A stretch of DNA of 42,911 nucleotides from assembly GCA_946222495.1 (NCBI GenBank), contig CAMICF010000003.1:1-42911 (forward strand). Reading direction: 5' to 3'. Positions within the stretch are counted from its first letter, which is position 1. Each line of letters starts with the position of its first letter. Shown in pieces: positions 31,724 to 40,800 of this stretch. The position numbers and the translations under genes were made by a program. The notes under the pieces are model-generated. The model saw nothing but the letters and a program-made list of their open reading frames with translations, was not told where the DNA came from and did no database searches. The DNA comes from an uncultured Janibacter sp. Lineage in GTDB: Bacteria > Actinomycetota > Actinomycetes > Actinomycetales > Dermatophilaceae.

Positions 31724-32353
31724 CGAAGGGGGCCGCGCCGTCGCGAGGACGAGCACCCCGACGACCACCTGCCAGACCATGACCGTGTCGACGGCGAGCC
31801 GCTCGTAGAGCCCGAAGCCGGTGTGCCCGGCGCCGGACATCCCGACCCACGCGCTCGCGATCCCGATGGCCCCGATCGCCCCGGTGACGAGGGTGAGGAC
31901 CGGGTTCCGCCGGACGAAGCTCACCGCGACAGCGACGAGCAGGAGGCAGCCGCCGCCGATCGCGAGGAAGGCACCGATGCCGTGCGCCGGTGCCCGGACC
32001 GCGCCCGTCCCCGCCGGGAAGAACCCGACGAGGACCTGGCCGAGCGCGTAGGCACAGCCGAGCGGGAGGACGACCCACCGCCCGAGCCGCGGGACGAAGG
32101 GAGCGAGCACCAGGCCCGCGAGGAGCGCCCGGATCCCCGAGCCGACGAAGGTGGCGTTCATCGCCGCGTGCCGGGTGGACCGGCTGGCCTCACCGGCCCA
32201 GTACTGCGCCTCGGGCACCCCGAGGGCACTGATCGGGTCGACGGTCCAGCGATAGGGGCGGCTGCCCTCCCAGCCGCCGACCGCCCAGGCCTCGCCGAGG
32301 AAGTAGAGGACCGAGAGCAGGAGGAGCAGGCCGCCGAGGCGGTAGCGGGTCAG
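31697..32353 (-). CDS. DUF998-family membrane protein, probable CTG start
   Basis: 218 residues if read from CTG 32353. Six hydrophobic segments: RLGGLLLLLSVLYFLGEAWAV, then AAMNATFVGSGIRALLAGLVLAP, VVLPLGCAYALGQVLVGFF, IGAFLAIGGGCLLLVAVAVSF, LTLVTGAIGAIGIASAWVGM and MVWQVVVGVLVLA. With SRPYRWTVDPISALG it fits DUF998 (unknown function). No ATG or GTG covers the first helix; the first GTG (32218) would remove it. CTG 32353 overlaps the upstream stop (CTGA, like ATGA) and has GGAG seven bases before it, so it is the best start. Confidence 0.75.
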   Translation of the reverse strand: MTRYRLGGLLLLLSVLYFLGEAWAVGGWEGSRPYRWTVDPISALGVPEAQYWAGEASRSTRHAAMNATFVGSGIRALLAGLVLAPFVPRLGRWVVLPLGCAYALGQVLVGFFPAGTGAVRAPAHGIGAFLAIGGGCLLLVAVAVSFVRRNPVLTLVTGAIGAIGIASAWVGMSGAGHTGFGLYERLAVDTVMVWQVVVGVLVLATARPPSSVGVRQRD

Positions 32354-32664
32354 TGCCCCGCTCCGTCCGCCTTCGGTGCGTCGTCGCCCTCGCTCCCCTG
32401 GTCGGCGACGATGTCGACGCCGGCAGCGAGACCGGACCGGACCCGGGAGACGACGTCGTGCGCCTTGCCGCCGGTCACCCGGTCCACCTCGCCCTCGGCG
32501 CGGCCGAGCCAGTCGTGGGCGGTCTCGCGATGGTCGCGCGCGAACCCACCGGCTCGGGTCACGGCCCCCTGGGCGAAGGTCGAGGCGGCAGCGCAGACCT
32601 TCGCCAGGTGCTTCTCGAGGTCAAGGTCCTCGATGGCCCTACGGGCATCCTTCTTGTCGGTCAT
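32350..32664 (-). CDS. Small hydrophilic helical protein
   Basis: 104 residues, charged and predicted helical (DKKDARRAIEDLDLEKHLAKVCAAASTFAQGAVTRAGGFARDHRETAHDWLGRAEGEVDRVTGGKAHDVVSRV). The stretch EVDRVTGGKAHDVVSRVRSGL recalls small actinobacterial proteins annotated as Rv0909/MT0933-like antitoxins or CsbD-like stress proteins, but no toxin gene is beside it and I do not assign it. ATG 32664 is five bases after the lipase stop, so it is coupled to that gene. A frame from 32706 is longer but overlaps the lipase. Confidence 0.65.
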   Translation of the reverse strand: MTDKKDARRAIEDLDLEKHLAKVCAAASTFAQGAVTRAGGFARDHRETAHDWLGRAEGEVDRVTGGKAHDVVSRVRSGLAAGVDIVADQGSEGDDAPKADGAGH

Positions 32665-32669
32665 CGGAC

Positions 32670-33605
32670 TCACGCACCCTTCGTCGGCAGATGGTCGTCC
32701 AGCCACCCGATGACGAGGGCGGTGACCTCGTCACGGTTGGTCTCGTTGAGCAGCTCGTGCCGCGCCAGCGGGTAGATCTCGAGGGTGACGTCCTCGACAC
32801 CGGCATCGGTGAAGGTCCTGGCGACCTCGCGGACCCCGTCGCCGTTGCCGCCCACCGGGTCCCGGTCGCCGGACATCACGAGGAGGGGAAGGTCGTGCGG
32901 CACCCGGGAGGCGAGCTCGGTCAGCCGGTTGACGCCGCCGAGGAGGTCGGCGAAGAACCCGGCCGAGAAGGTCTCGCCGCATCGAGGGTCCTCCACGTAG
33001 AGCCGGACCTCGTCGGGGTCCCGGGAGAGCCAGTCGAAGTCGGTGCTCGCCGGCTTGAAGGGCTTGTTGTAGGCACCGAAGGTCATCGTGTCCATGAGGG
33101 GCGACTTCGCCCGGCGCCCACGGATGCGCGCCTCGACGGTCGCCAGCGCCTGCCCGACCTTGCCCAGCAGTCCCGGGTGGGCCACGGTCCCGGAGAGGAC
33201 AGCGCCGGCGAGGTCCTGCCCGTAGCGGGTGATGTAGTCGCGGCCGAGCAGCGACCCCATGGAGTGGCCGAAGTAGAAGACCGGGAGGCCGGGGTGGGCC
33301 CGCTGGATCGCGAGCGAGACCGTGTGGATGTCCTCGACGACGGTGTCCCACCCGTGGTCCTCGGCGAAGAACCCGCGGTCCTCCGGCTCCGTCGAGGTCT
33401 CGCCGTGGCCGCGGTGGTCGTGCATCCACGCCGCGTAGCCGGCGTCGGTGAGGGCCTGCGCGAACCGGTGGTACCGCCCCGAATGCTCGGCCATCCCGTG
33501 GGTCATCTGCACGACCCCCTTCGCCTCGCCGTCGGGGAGCCAGGTACGGACGAAGAGGGGGAGACCATCCTGGGGCGAGGTGATGGTCGTCGTGTCTGAA
33601 CGCAT
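32670..33605 (-). CDS. Alpha/beta hydrolase, monoacylglycerol lipase-like
   Basis: 311 residues. Nucleophile elbow GHSMGS, oxyanion HGMAEHSGRY, catalytic Asp in MSGDRDPVGGNG and His in ARHELLNE: the monoacylglycerol lipase/lysophospholipase pattern (Hydrolase_4). No signal peptide, so cytosolic or membrane-associated. ATG 33605 is six bases from TAGTGT (leaderless). First gene of an operon with the small protein and DUF998. Confidence 0.9.
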   Translation of the reverse strand: MRSDTTTITSPQDGLPLFVRTWLPDGEAKGVVQMTHGMAEHSGRYHRFAQALTDAGYAAWMHDHRGHGETSTEPEDRGFFAEDHGWDTVVEDIHTVSLAIQRAHPGLPVFYFGHSMGSLLGRDYITRYGQDLAGAVLSGTVAHPGLLGKVGQALATVEARIRGRRAKSPLMDTMTFGAYNKPFKPASTDFDWLSRDPDEVRLYVEDPRCGETFSAGFFADLLGGVNRLTELASRVPHDLPLLVMSGDRDPVGGNGDGVREVARTFTDAGVEDVTLEIYPLARHELLNETNRDEVTALVIGWLDDHLPTKGA

Positions 33606-33611
33606 ACCGTC

Positions 33612-33617
33612 ACACTA
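33612..33617 (-). promoter_or_regulatory. -10 box TAGTGT of the lipase operon
   Basis: Minus-strand TAGTGT-GACGGT-ATG. No Shine-Dalgarno site is seen. Confidence 0.55.
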
Positions 33618-33696
33618 GTGCGGAGGGTTGTCAGGAGACCCTCAGTTGAAGGTGCAATAGTCTGCCGCTGGCAGCCACCCCAGACCCGAGGGACCC

Positions 33697-34341
33697 ATGA
33701 GCAAGAAGAAGCCCGAGTCCACATCCGCGCGCCAGGCGAAGCTCGCCGAGGCACGAAAGGCGCAGCAGGCCTCCGAGCGCAAGATGGTCATCCTGCTCGT
33801 CGTGGCCGCCACCGTCGTCATCGCCCTCATCCTCGCCTTCGTCGCCTGGGCCGTGTGGAAGGAGCTGGGCGAGCAGGAGGCCGCCGGCGACCTCAAGGGT
33901 GTCCAGCAGTACGACCACAAGGCCATGGAGCACACGCCGGGGAAGGTCGACTACAGCGAGTCCCCGCCCACCGGCGGCGAGCACAACCCGATCTGGATGA
34001 ACTGCGGCACCTACGACGAGCCCCTCCCGGACGAGCACGCCGTCCACTCCCTCGAGCACGGCGCCGTGTGGATCACCTACGAGCCCGACCTCAAGCAGTC
34101 CGAGGTCGACCAGCTCGAGAAGGCCACCCCCGACACCTACGCCCTGCTCTCCCCCTACGAGGGCGACATGGACTCCCCGATCGTCCTCAGCGCCTGGGGC
34201 TACCAGCTCGGCGTCGACTCCGCCGACGACCCCCGGATCAAGGCCTTCATGGAGAAGTACCGCCAGGGCGAGCAGACGCCCGAGCCGGGCGCAGCCTGCA
34301 CGGGGGGCATCGAGTCGCCGGCACAGAGCCAGGTCCAGTGA
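33697..34341 (+). CDS. DUF3105 family membrane-anchored protein
   Basis: 214 residues. One transmembrane helix at about 30-52 (MVILLVVAATVVIALILAFVAWAVW) after a basic cytoplasmic start, so the rest lies outside. DUF3105 domain: HNPIWMNCGTYDEPLPDEHAVHSLEHGAVWITYEPD, with the His/Cys residues of the family. The role is unknown. ATG follows GAGGGA. The stop overlaps the DUF305 start (GTGA), and these two families are often adjacent in Actinobacteria. Confidence 0.88.
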   Translation: MSKKKPESTSARQAKLAEARKAQQASERKMVILLVVAATVVIALILAFVAWAVWKELGEQEAAGDLKGVQQYDHKAMEHTPGKVDYSESPPTGGEHNPIWMNCGTYDEPLPDEHAVHSLEHGAVWITYEPDLKQSEVDQLEKATPDTYALLSPYEGDMDSPIVLSAWGYQLGVDSADDPRIKAFMEKYRQGEQTPEPGAACTGGIESPAQSQVQ

Positions 34342-34973
34342 GCCCGAAGGTCATCGTCGCGGCGCTCGTCGCCCTCGCGATCGGCCTGGCGGGCGGCCTC
34401 GGCCTGAGCCGTCTCGGCGCGGGCGAGGAGACGCCCGGCGACCGCAGCGTGGCCGCGGGCTTCGCGCGGGACATGCAGACCCACCACGACCAGGCGGTCG
34501 AGATGTCGTGGATCGTCCGCGACCGCACCGACGACCGGCTCGTGCGCTCGCTCGCCTACGACATCGCCCGCACGCAGGCGCACCAGTCCGGGCAGATGGC
34601 CGGCTGGCTGCAGGCCTGGGGCCTCAACCCGACCGGCCCGGACGAGCGGATGGCGTGGATGCAGACCGCCGGGCACTCGCACGGCGACCACCCCGACGCC
34701 TCCCTCGGCGAGGACGGCTCGATGCCCGGGATGGCGACCCCCGAGCAGCTGGACAAGCTGAAGAAGCTCCGCGGCACGAAGGCGGAGGTCTACTACCTCC
34801 AGCTGATGATCCGTCACCACAAGGCCGGCGTCCCGATGGCCGAGGTCGCCCAGGACTCCGCCGACAACGAGGCGGTCGAGGTCCTCGCGGGCTCGATCGT
34901 CGAGTCCCAGACCGCGGAGACCCGGACGATGACCACGATGCTCAAGGAGCGCGGCGCGAAGCCCCTGGACTGA
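34338..34973 (+). CDS. DUF305 family exported protein
   Basis: 211 residues from GTG 34338. An N-terminal hydrophobic segment (VIVAALVALAIGLAGGLGL) acts as signal anchor. Two four-helix-bundle DUF305 halves have His/Met-rich motifs: FARDMQTHHDQAVEMSWIV and YLQLMIRHHKAGVPMAEVA, plus the HSHGDHPDASLGEDGSMPGM loop. The family is ferritin-like in fold and is suspected of metal binding; no enzyme activity is known. Co-translated with the DUF3105 gene. Confidence 0.88.
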   Translation: MSPKVIVAALVALAIGLAGGLGLSRLGAGEETPGDRSVAAGFARDMQTHHDQAVEMSWIVRDRTDDRLVRSLAYDIARTQAHQSGQMAGWLQAWGLNPTGPDERMAWMQTAGHSHGDHPDASLGEDGSMPGMATPEQLDKLKKLRGTKAEVYYLQLMIRHHKAGVPMAEVAQDSADNEAVEVLAGSIVESQTAETRTMTTMLKERGAKPLD

Positions 34974-34985
34974 GGCGCCCCTCGT

Positions 34986-35009
34986 GGCCACCGCTCAGGC
35001 CACCGCTCA
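34986..35009. repeat. Tandem 12-base repeat
   Basis: GGCCACCGCTCA occurs twice in tandem between the DUF305 stop and the truncated TetR gene. Confidence 0.6.
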
Positions 35010-35014
35010 GGCGG

Positions 35015-35603
35015 TCACCGGGCGGCGTCGCCGAGGCATCGCAACCACGTGGCGAGCAGGCGGGTCTCCGCCTCGCCGAGCACCTCCGGGTGGGATGCCG
35101 CGTACTCGGTGAGGGCACGGGCGCTGCCTTCGATCGCGCTCTCCTGCACCTGGGCCCCCGTGATCGACAGGATGGCGCCCTCCCGCGCGGCGACGGACGG
35201 GGCACGGTCCTCCTCGGCGAGGACGATCTGCCGCAGCGTCACGCCGACGTTGCAGGCGAGGATGTGGGCGGCCGCCTGCTCGGGGGGCACGACGAGCCGC
35301 CCCTGGTCGGCGGCCCGGCGGGCCAGCGACCGCAGCATCTCGCTCGGCCGGTCCTGGGACGGCGGTGCGTGCCCCGGCCGGATCTTGCCGTACATCAACG
35401 TGTAGAAGCCGGCATTGGCCAGGCCGAAGGCCACGTGGGCGTCCCACCCTGCGCGGATGTCCTGGATCGGGTCGCCGGAGGAGCCGTGGGACCCCTTCTC
35501 CGCGAGGTACAGGTCGAAACCGTGCTCGACGACGGCATCGACGAGGCCCTGCTTGCTCCCGAAGAAGTGGTACAGCGTCGGCAGCCGCACGCCCGCCGCG
35601 TCG
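35015..35603 (-). pseudogene. TetR-family regulator, 5' end deleted
   Basis: About 195 residues of a TetR protein remain, beginning at AAGVRLPTLYHFFGSKQGLVDAVVEHGFDLYL, i.e. the recognition helix onward, plus a complete C-terminal ligand domain. The first ~40 residues (helices 1 and 2 of the DNA-binding domain and the start codon) are absent. Upstream of about 35600 the minus strand is antisense to the SDR gene and not TetR-like in any frame. An open frame to 35653 exists but its first residues are not TetR sequence. The protein is unlikely to bind DNA. Confidence 0.75.
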
Positions 35604-36356
35604 AGTGACCACACCCTGCAGGGCAAGAACGTGCTCGTGGCCGGAGGCGCCAAGAACCTCGGGGGACTGATCTCCCGACAGGTGGCCGAGGCCGGGGCGA
35701 ACGTCGCGATCCACTACCACTCCGAAGGGAGCCGGGCCGACGCCGAGAGCACCCGCAAGGAGGTCGAGGCAGCCGGGGTCCGCGCCGTGATCCTCAGCGG
35801 TGACCTGACGGTCCCGGCGACGGTCGAGCGGCTCTTCGCCGACGCCACCGAGGCGCTCGGCCCGATCGACGTCGCGGTGAACACGGCCGGTCAGGCGCTG
35901 CGCAAGCCGATGGTCGAGACCACCGAGGCCGAGTACGACTCGATGTTCGACATCAACTCCAAGGCCGCGTACTTCTTCATCAAGGAGGCCGGCCGGCAAC
36001 TCGCCGACGGAGGCAAGGTCATCTCGATCGTCACCGCCCTCCTCGCCGCCTTCACCGACGGCTACTCCACCTATGCCGGTGGCAAGTCCCCCGTCGAGCA
36101 CTTCACCCGTGCCGGGGCGAAGGAGTTCGCCGACCGCGGCATCTCGGTGACGGCCGTCGCCCCCGGGCCGATGGACACGCCCTTCTTCTACGGCCAGGAG
36201 ACCCCCGAGCGGGTGGAGTTCCACAAGTCGCAGGCCATGGGCAACCAGCTGACGCAGATCGAGGACATCGCCCCCCTCGTGACCTTCCTGGCCACCGATG
36301 GCTGGTGGATCACCGGGCAGACGATCTTCGCCAACGGCGGGTACACCACCCGCTGA
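35604..36356 (+). pseudogene. SDR-family oxidoreductase, start codon lost at deletion junction
   Basis: The body is a complete classical SDR: cofactor loop VAGGAKNLGGLISRQ, NTAGQA, Ser in SIVTALLA, YAGGK (Tyr-Lys pair present), and VAPGPMDTPFFYG. Homology begins at SDHTLQGKNVLV, which normally follows the initiator Met. Here the preceding codon is TCG and sequence further upstream is the truncated TetR gene. It could still be made as a fusion from 35415 or from an internal GTG (35631). The catalytic part looks intact, so inactivation is at expression level. Confidence 0.7.
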
Positions 36357-36382
36357 TACAGCCGAGAGTCAGGAGCACAGAG

Positions 36383-36711
36383 ATGAGCACACCGCACATC
36401 CCCGAGCCGGTCGCCGCCTTCATCGACGCGGTCAACCGGCACGACGAGACGGCTTCCTCGACGCCTTCCCGACCGATGGCGTGGTCGACGACTGGGGCCG
36501 GATCTTCACCGGCCGCGAGGAGATCAAGGCCTGGAGCGACCGCGAGTTCATCGGGGCCACCGGGACGCTGACGCCCGAGGAGGTCTCCACCTCCGACGGC
36601 ACCGTCACCGTCGTCGGCGACTGGCGCAGCAGCCACGCCAACGGACGCAGCCGCTTCGACTTCACGGTCGACGGCGACTCGATCGCCCGGATGGCCATCA
36701 GCGAGGGCTGA
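36383..36711 (+). pseudogene. NTF2/SnoaL-like protein with one-base frameshift
   Basis: From ATG 36383 (after AGGAG) the frame reads MSTPHIPEPVAAFIDAVNRHDETA. It then leaves homology, while the next frame continues FLDAFPTDGVVDDWGRIFTGREEIKAWSDREFIGA and on to the stop at 36711. Restoring one C near 36453 (ACGGCTTCC to ACGGCCTTCC) joins both halves into a normal ~110-residue nuclear-transport-factor-2-like domain. This is a frameshift or a sequencing error. It lies 26 bases after the SDR gene and was probably its operon partner. Confidence 0.75.
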
Positions 36712-36727
36712 CCTGCCGCGCGTGACG

Positions 36728-36767
36728 CATCGTCCCCCACCGGGTCCGGACCGGGTGGGGGACGATG
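36728..36767. terminator. Hairpin before the threonine-dehydratase-like gene
   Basis: CATCGTCCCCCACC (36728-36741) and GGTGGGGGACGATG (36754-36767) pair perfectly over 14 bases; the loop contains GTCCGGAC. It follows the NTF2 stop by 16 bases. Its 3' arm contains ATG 36765, so translation from that codon could be blocked. Confidence 0.65.
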
Positions 36768-37745
36768 TCTGTCATGGACTTCGGGATCGAGACGATCAGG
36801 GCGGCGGCCGAGCGGATCGAAGGGAGGGTCCGGCGGACCCCCCTTCTCACCTCGCCGGTGCTGGACGAGCTCGTTGGCGCACGCGTGCTCGTCAAGGCCG
36901 AGTCGCTGCAGGTGACCGGCTCCTTCAAGCTGCGCGGGGCGCTCAACGCGCTCCTCTACATGGATGCCGGTGAGCGGGAGGCCGGGGTCCTCGCGTTCTC
37001 CACCGGCAACCACGGCCAGGCCGTCGCGGCCGCCGCGACGATGACCGGCTCGCGAGCGACGATCGTCATGCCGGCCGACGCCCCGCGGGTCAAGGTCGAG
37101 GGCTGCCGCTGGTGGGGCGCCGAGGTCGTCTTCTACGACCCGGCCAGCGAGGACCGGGAGGACGTCGGCTCCCGGATCATCGAGGAGCGCGGCTCGCGGC
37201 TGGTCCACCCCTACGACGACGTCCGCGTCATGTCCGGCCAGGGAACGGTGGGCCTGGAGATCGTCGACCAGGTGCGCGAAGGGGGCCTCTCGCCCGACGC
37301 GATCGTCCTCCCCTGCAGCGGCGGTGGCCTCTCCTCTGGGGTCATCGAGGCGGTGCGGTCGACGCACCCCGGGGCGACGCCCTTCGTCGTGGAACGGGAC
37401 GGGTACCCCAAGATGGCGCGCTCGCTCGCCTCCGGCCGGGTCGAGCGCGTGCCGCCCGTGCCGGTCTTCCTCGACGCCATCGGCTCGCCGACCGTCGGTC
37501 AGCACACGCTCACCGCGCTGTCCCAGCACCCGGTCTCCCCGCTCGTCGTCACCGACGAGGAGGCGCGGGTGGCGATGCGCGAGGCCTTCCGCACGCTCAA
37601 GCTCGTGCTCGAGCCGGGTGGTTCAGCGGCCCTGGCCGCCGTTGTCGCGCAACGGGATCGCTTCGCCGGACAGACCGTGGTCGTCGTGGCCTCCGGCGGC
37701 AATGTCGACGCCTCCGTCTTCGCCGAGGTGCTCGCCGGGGCGTAG
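36765..37745 (+). CDS. Threonine/serine dehydratase-like PLP enzyme (fold type II)
   Basis: 326 residues. PLP Lys in GSFKLRGALNAL, the Ser-Thr-Gly-Asn-His loop FSTGNHGQAVAAAA, and the glycine-rich phosphate loop CSGGGLSSGV. Matches biosynthetic-length threonine ammonia-lyase/serine racemase family members without an ACT domain, so feedback control is not expected. The conserved SGGN near the end (VASGGNVD) is present. ATG 36774 (MDFGIETI) is an alternative start if the hairpin sequesters 36765. No pathway neighbour was recognised. Confidence 0.85.
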   Translation: MSVMDFGIETIRAAAERIEGRVRRTPLLTSPVLDELVGARVLVKAESLQVTGSFKLRGALNALLYMDAGEREAGVLAFSTGNHGQAVAAAATMTGSRATIVMPADAPRVKVEGCRWWGAEVVFYDPASEDREDVGSRIIEERGSRLVHPYDDVRVMSGQGTVGLEIVDQVREGGLSPDAIVLPCSGGGLSSGVIEAVRSTHPGATPFVVERDGYPKMARSLASGRVERVPPVPVFLDAIGSPTVGQHTLTALSQHPVSPLVVTDEEARVAMREAFRTLKLVLEPGGSAALAAVVAQRDRFAGQTVVVVASGGNVDASVFAEVLAGA

Positions 37746-37753
37746 TTGTGTGT

Positions 37754-37819
37754 TGAACCGGTAGCCCCGGTGCCGGCGAGGCTCCAGAGAGGGTCGCCGG
37801 CACCAGGACTACCGATTCA
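37754..37819. terminator. Imperfect long hairpin after the dehydratase gene
   Basis: TGAACCGGTAG (37754-37764) pairs with 37809-37819 (one mismatch), and GGTGCCGGCGA (37769-37779) pairs perfectly with 37794-37804, around a 14-base loop. It ends the dehydratase transcript before recC. Confidence 0.65.
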
Positions 37820-37873
37820 CCACCCGCGTGACTCCCATGTGGAGAGTCGCCACGCGTTGTCGGCCGACGCGGA

Positions 37874-37879
37874 TACGGT
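37874..37879 (+). promoter_or_regulatory. -10 box TACGGT of recC
   Basis: TACGGT plus six bases (CTGACC) gives GTG 37886, predicting a leaderless recCB mRNA. Confidence 0.55.
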
Positions 37880-37885
37880 CTGACC

Positions 37886-40800
37886 GTGGCCCTTCACCTC
37901 CACCGCGCCCAGCGCACCGACCTCCTCGCCGAGGACCTCGGTGAGCTGCTCGCGAGCCCGCTGCCGGACCCCTTCGCCGAAGAGGTCGTCGTCGTGCCCG
38001 AGCAGGGCATCGAGCGGTGGCTGGCCCAGCGACTGTCCCACCGCCTCGGCCGGGGCGAAGGGGGCCAGGACGGGGTGTGCGCCGGCGTCCGGTTCATCCG
38101 CCCGCGGTCGCTCGTCACCATGCTCACCGGTCGCGACGAGGACGACCCGTGGCTGCCCCAGCACCTGGCGTGGCCGCTGCTCGAGGTCATCGACGGCGCC
38201 GTCGGCGAGCCGTGGTGCCGCGCGCTGAGCCGGCACCTCGGGTCCGGCGACGACACCGCGGACGCCGACCTCGTCGAGGTCCGCGCCGGGCGTCGCTACT
38301 CGGTCGCGCTGCGCCTGGCCCGGCTCTTCCACCGCTACGGCCAGAGCCGACCCAGCATGCTCACCGACTGGCGCGAGGGACGGGACACCGACGGCGTGGG
38401 CACCGCCCTCGACCCGGACCTCGCCTGGCAGCCCCAGCTGTGGCGGCGCCTCGTCGCCCGGATCGACGCTCTCCCGCCGGACGTCCGGCACGCGGAGACC
38501 ATCGCCCGGCTGCGTGCGCTCGCCCCCTCGGGAGGGGGCGAAGGCGGTCCGTCCACCGAGGACGGCCTGGACCTGCCGGACCGACTCTCGCTCTTCGGGC
38601 ACACGCGCCTGGCCGTGACCGAGGTCGAGCTCCTCGACGCACTCTCGGAGTCCCGCGAGGTCCACCTCTGGCTGCCCCAGCCGTCGCCGACGCTCTGGGA
38701 CCGGCTGGCGCCGGTCGCCGCCGAAGGGCTGGTCGCCCGCGAGGACGACCGCACGAGCGACCTCGTCCGCCACCCCCTGCTCGCGTCGCTCGGGCGGGAC
38801 TCGCGCGAGCTCGCCCGGGTGCTCGGTCCGTGGGTCGACGATGAGGGGTTTCGAGGCTCGGCCGCAGGCGGCCTCGCACCTCAACCCACGGCTGGGCAGG
38901 ACGGCGCAGGGGGCGACCCGGCGACGGTCCTCCAGTGGCTGCAGGCCGACCTGCGGGACGACCACGTGCCGACCGCCGAGGAGCGAGCGACGCGCGCGAC
39001 GCCGCAGGGAGACCGGTCGATCCAGGTCCATGCCGCCCACGGACCGTCCCGGCAGGTCGAGGTGCTGCGCGAGGTGCTCGTCGGGCTCCTCGAGGACGAC
39101 CCGACGCTCGAGCCCCGGGACGTCCTCGTCATGTGCCCCGACGTCGAGACCTACGCCCCGCTCATCGGGGCCGCCTTCGGCCTCGGCGACCACGGCACCG
39201 ACGCCGAGGGCGTCGACACCCACCCGGCACACCGGCTGCGGGTGCGGCTGGCGGACCGCTCCCTTCGCGCGACCAACCCGCTCCTCGACGTCGCCGACCG
39301 TCTCGTCGGCCTCGCCGGCGGCCGTCTCACCGCGAGCGAGGTCCTCGACCTCGCGGCGAGCGAACCGGTCCGGCGACGCTTCCGTCTCGACGACGACGCC
39401 CTGGCCACGATGACCCGCTGGGTCGGCGACTCCGGCATCCGGTGGGGCTACGACCAGGCGCGGCGGGCCCCCTTCGCCATGGAGGTGGAAAACCAGGGCA
39501 CGTGGCTATTCGGCCTCGACCGGCTGCTCCTCGGGGTGGCCGTCTCCGCGGACGGCCCCCTCCAGGTCGGCGGTGTCATGCCGCTCGACGACGTCGGCAG
39601 CGGCGCGGTCGACCTCGTCGGCCGGATCACCGAGCTGCTCGAGCGGATCGGTGCCGGTCTCGACGCACTCGAGACCGCCCGCACCGCCCACGAGTGGATG
39701 ACCGGGCTCACCGAGGCCGTGCTCTCCCTCACCGACGTCCCGCTCCGCGACCGGTGGCAGATCGGCGACCTCCAGCGCACCCTCACCCGTGCCGCCCGGC
39801 ACGCGAGCGACGAGGTCCCGCTGCGCCTCGCGGACGTCCGGGTGCTGCTCGCCGACCAGCTCGCCGGCCGTCCGAGCCGCGCTAGCTTCCGCACCGGCGG
39901 CCTCACGGTGTGCACGATGACGCCGATGCGCTCGGTGCCGCACCGGGTCGTCTGCCTGCTGGGCATGGACGACGACTCCTTCCCCCGGCAGCAGACCGTC
40001 GACGGCGACGACGTCCTCGCCCGGGTCCCCCTCACCGGCGAGCGCGACGCCCGCAGCGAGGACCGCCAGCTCCTCCTCGACGCCGTCCTCGCGGCCCGCG
40101 AGCGCCTCGTCATCGCCTACACCGGCGCCGACGAGCGCTCGGGCGAGCACTGCCCGCCGGCCGTCCCGCTCGGCGAGCTCATCGACGCCGCCAGGGAGAC
40201 GACGGCCGCGCCGGTCGAGGTGGTCGAGCACCCCCTGCAGCCCTTCGACGCCCGCAACCTCACGCCCGGTGCGCTCGCCGGGCCGGCGCCCTTCAGCTTC
40301 GACCGGTCCGCGCTCGACGCCGCCCGGGCCAGCCTCGGCGAACGCACCGCGCCGGGTCGGCTCCTCACCGCGCCCCTGCCCGCCCTGGCCGTCGACGACA
40401 TCTCGCTGGCCGACCTCATCGCCTTCTACGAGAACCCCGCTCGCGGCTTCCTCCGTGACCGGCTGCAGGTCGGGGTCTCCCGCGAGGCCGAGGAGGTCAG
40501 CGACCGCCTGCCCATCGACCTCGACGGTCTGCAGAAGTGGGCCGTCGGTGACCGGGCCCTGCGAGCCCGCCTCGCCGGCGAGGACCCCCGCGCAATCTAC
40601 GAGGCCGAGCTGCTCCGCGGCGAGCTCCCGCCGGCCAACCTCGGCGCCATCGCGCTCGAGGAGATCGGCCGCGCCGTCGAGCAGCTCATGGGACAGGTCG
40701 CCCGAGGACCGGCGGACCCGGTCCGCGCGGTGGACGTCGACGTGACGCTGCCCGGCGACCGTCGGCTCACCGGCACCGTCGAAGGGGTCCGGGGCACCCA

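Noticed and set aside
36765..37745. Threonine-dehydratase-like gene as EutB of an ectoine pathway together with the maleate-isomerase-like genes
   Set aside because: It is 8 kb away, lacks EutC/D/E partners and has no copy of the GntR palindrome upstream.
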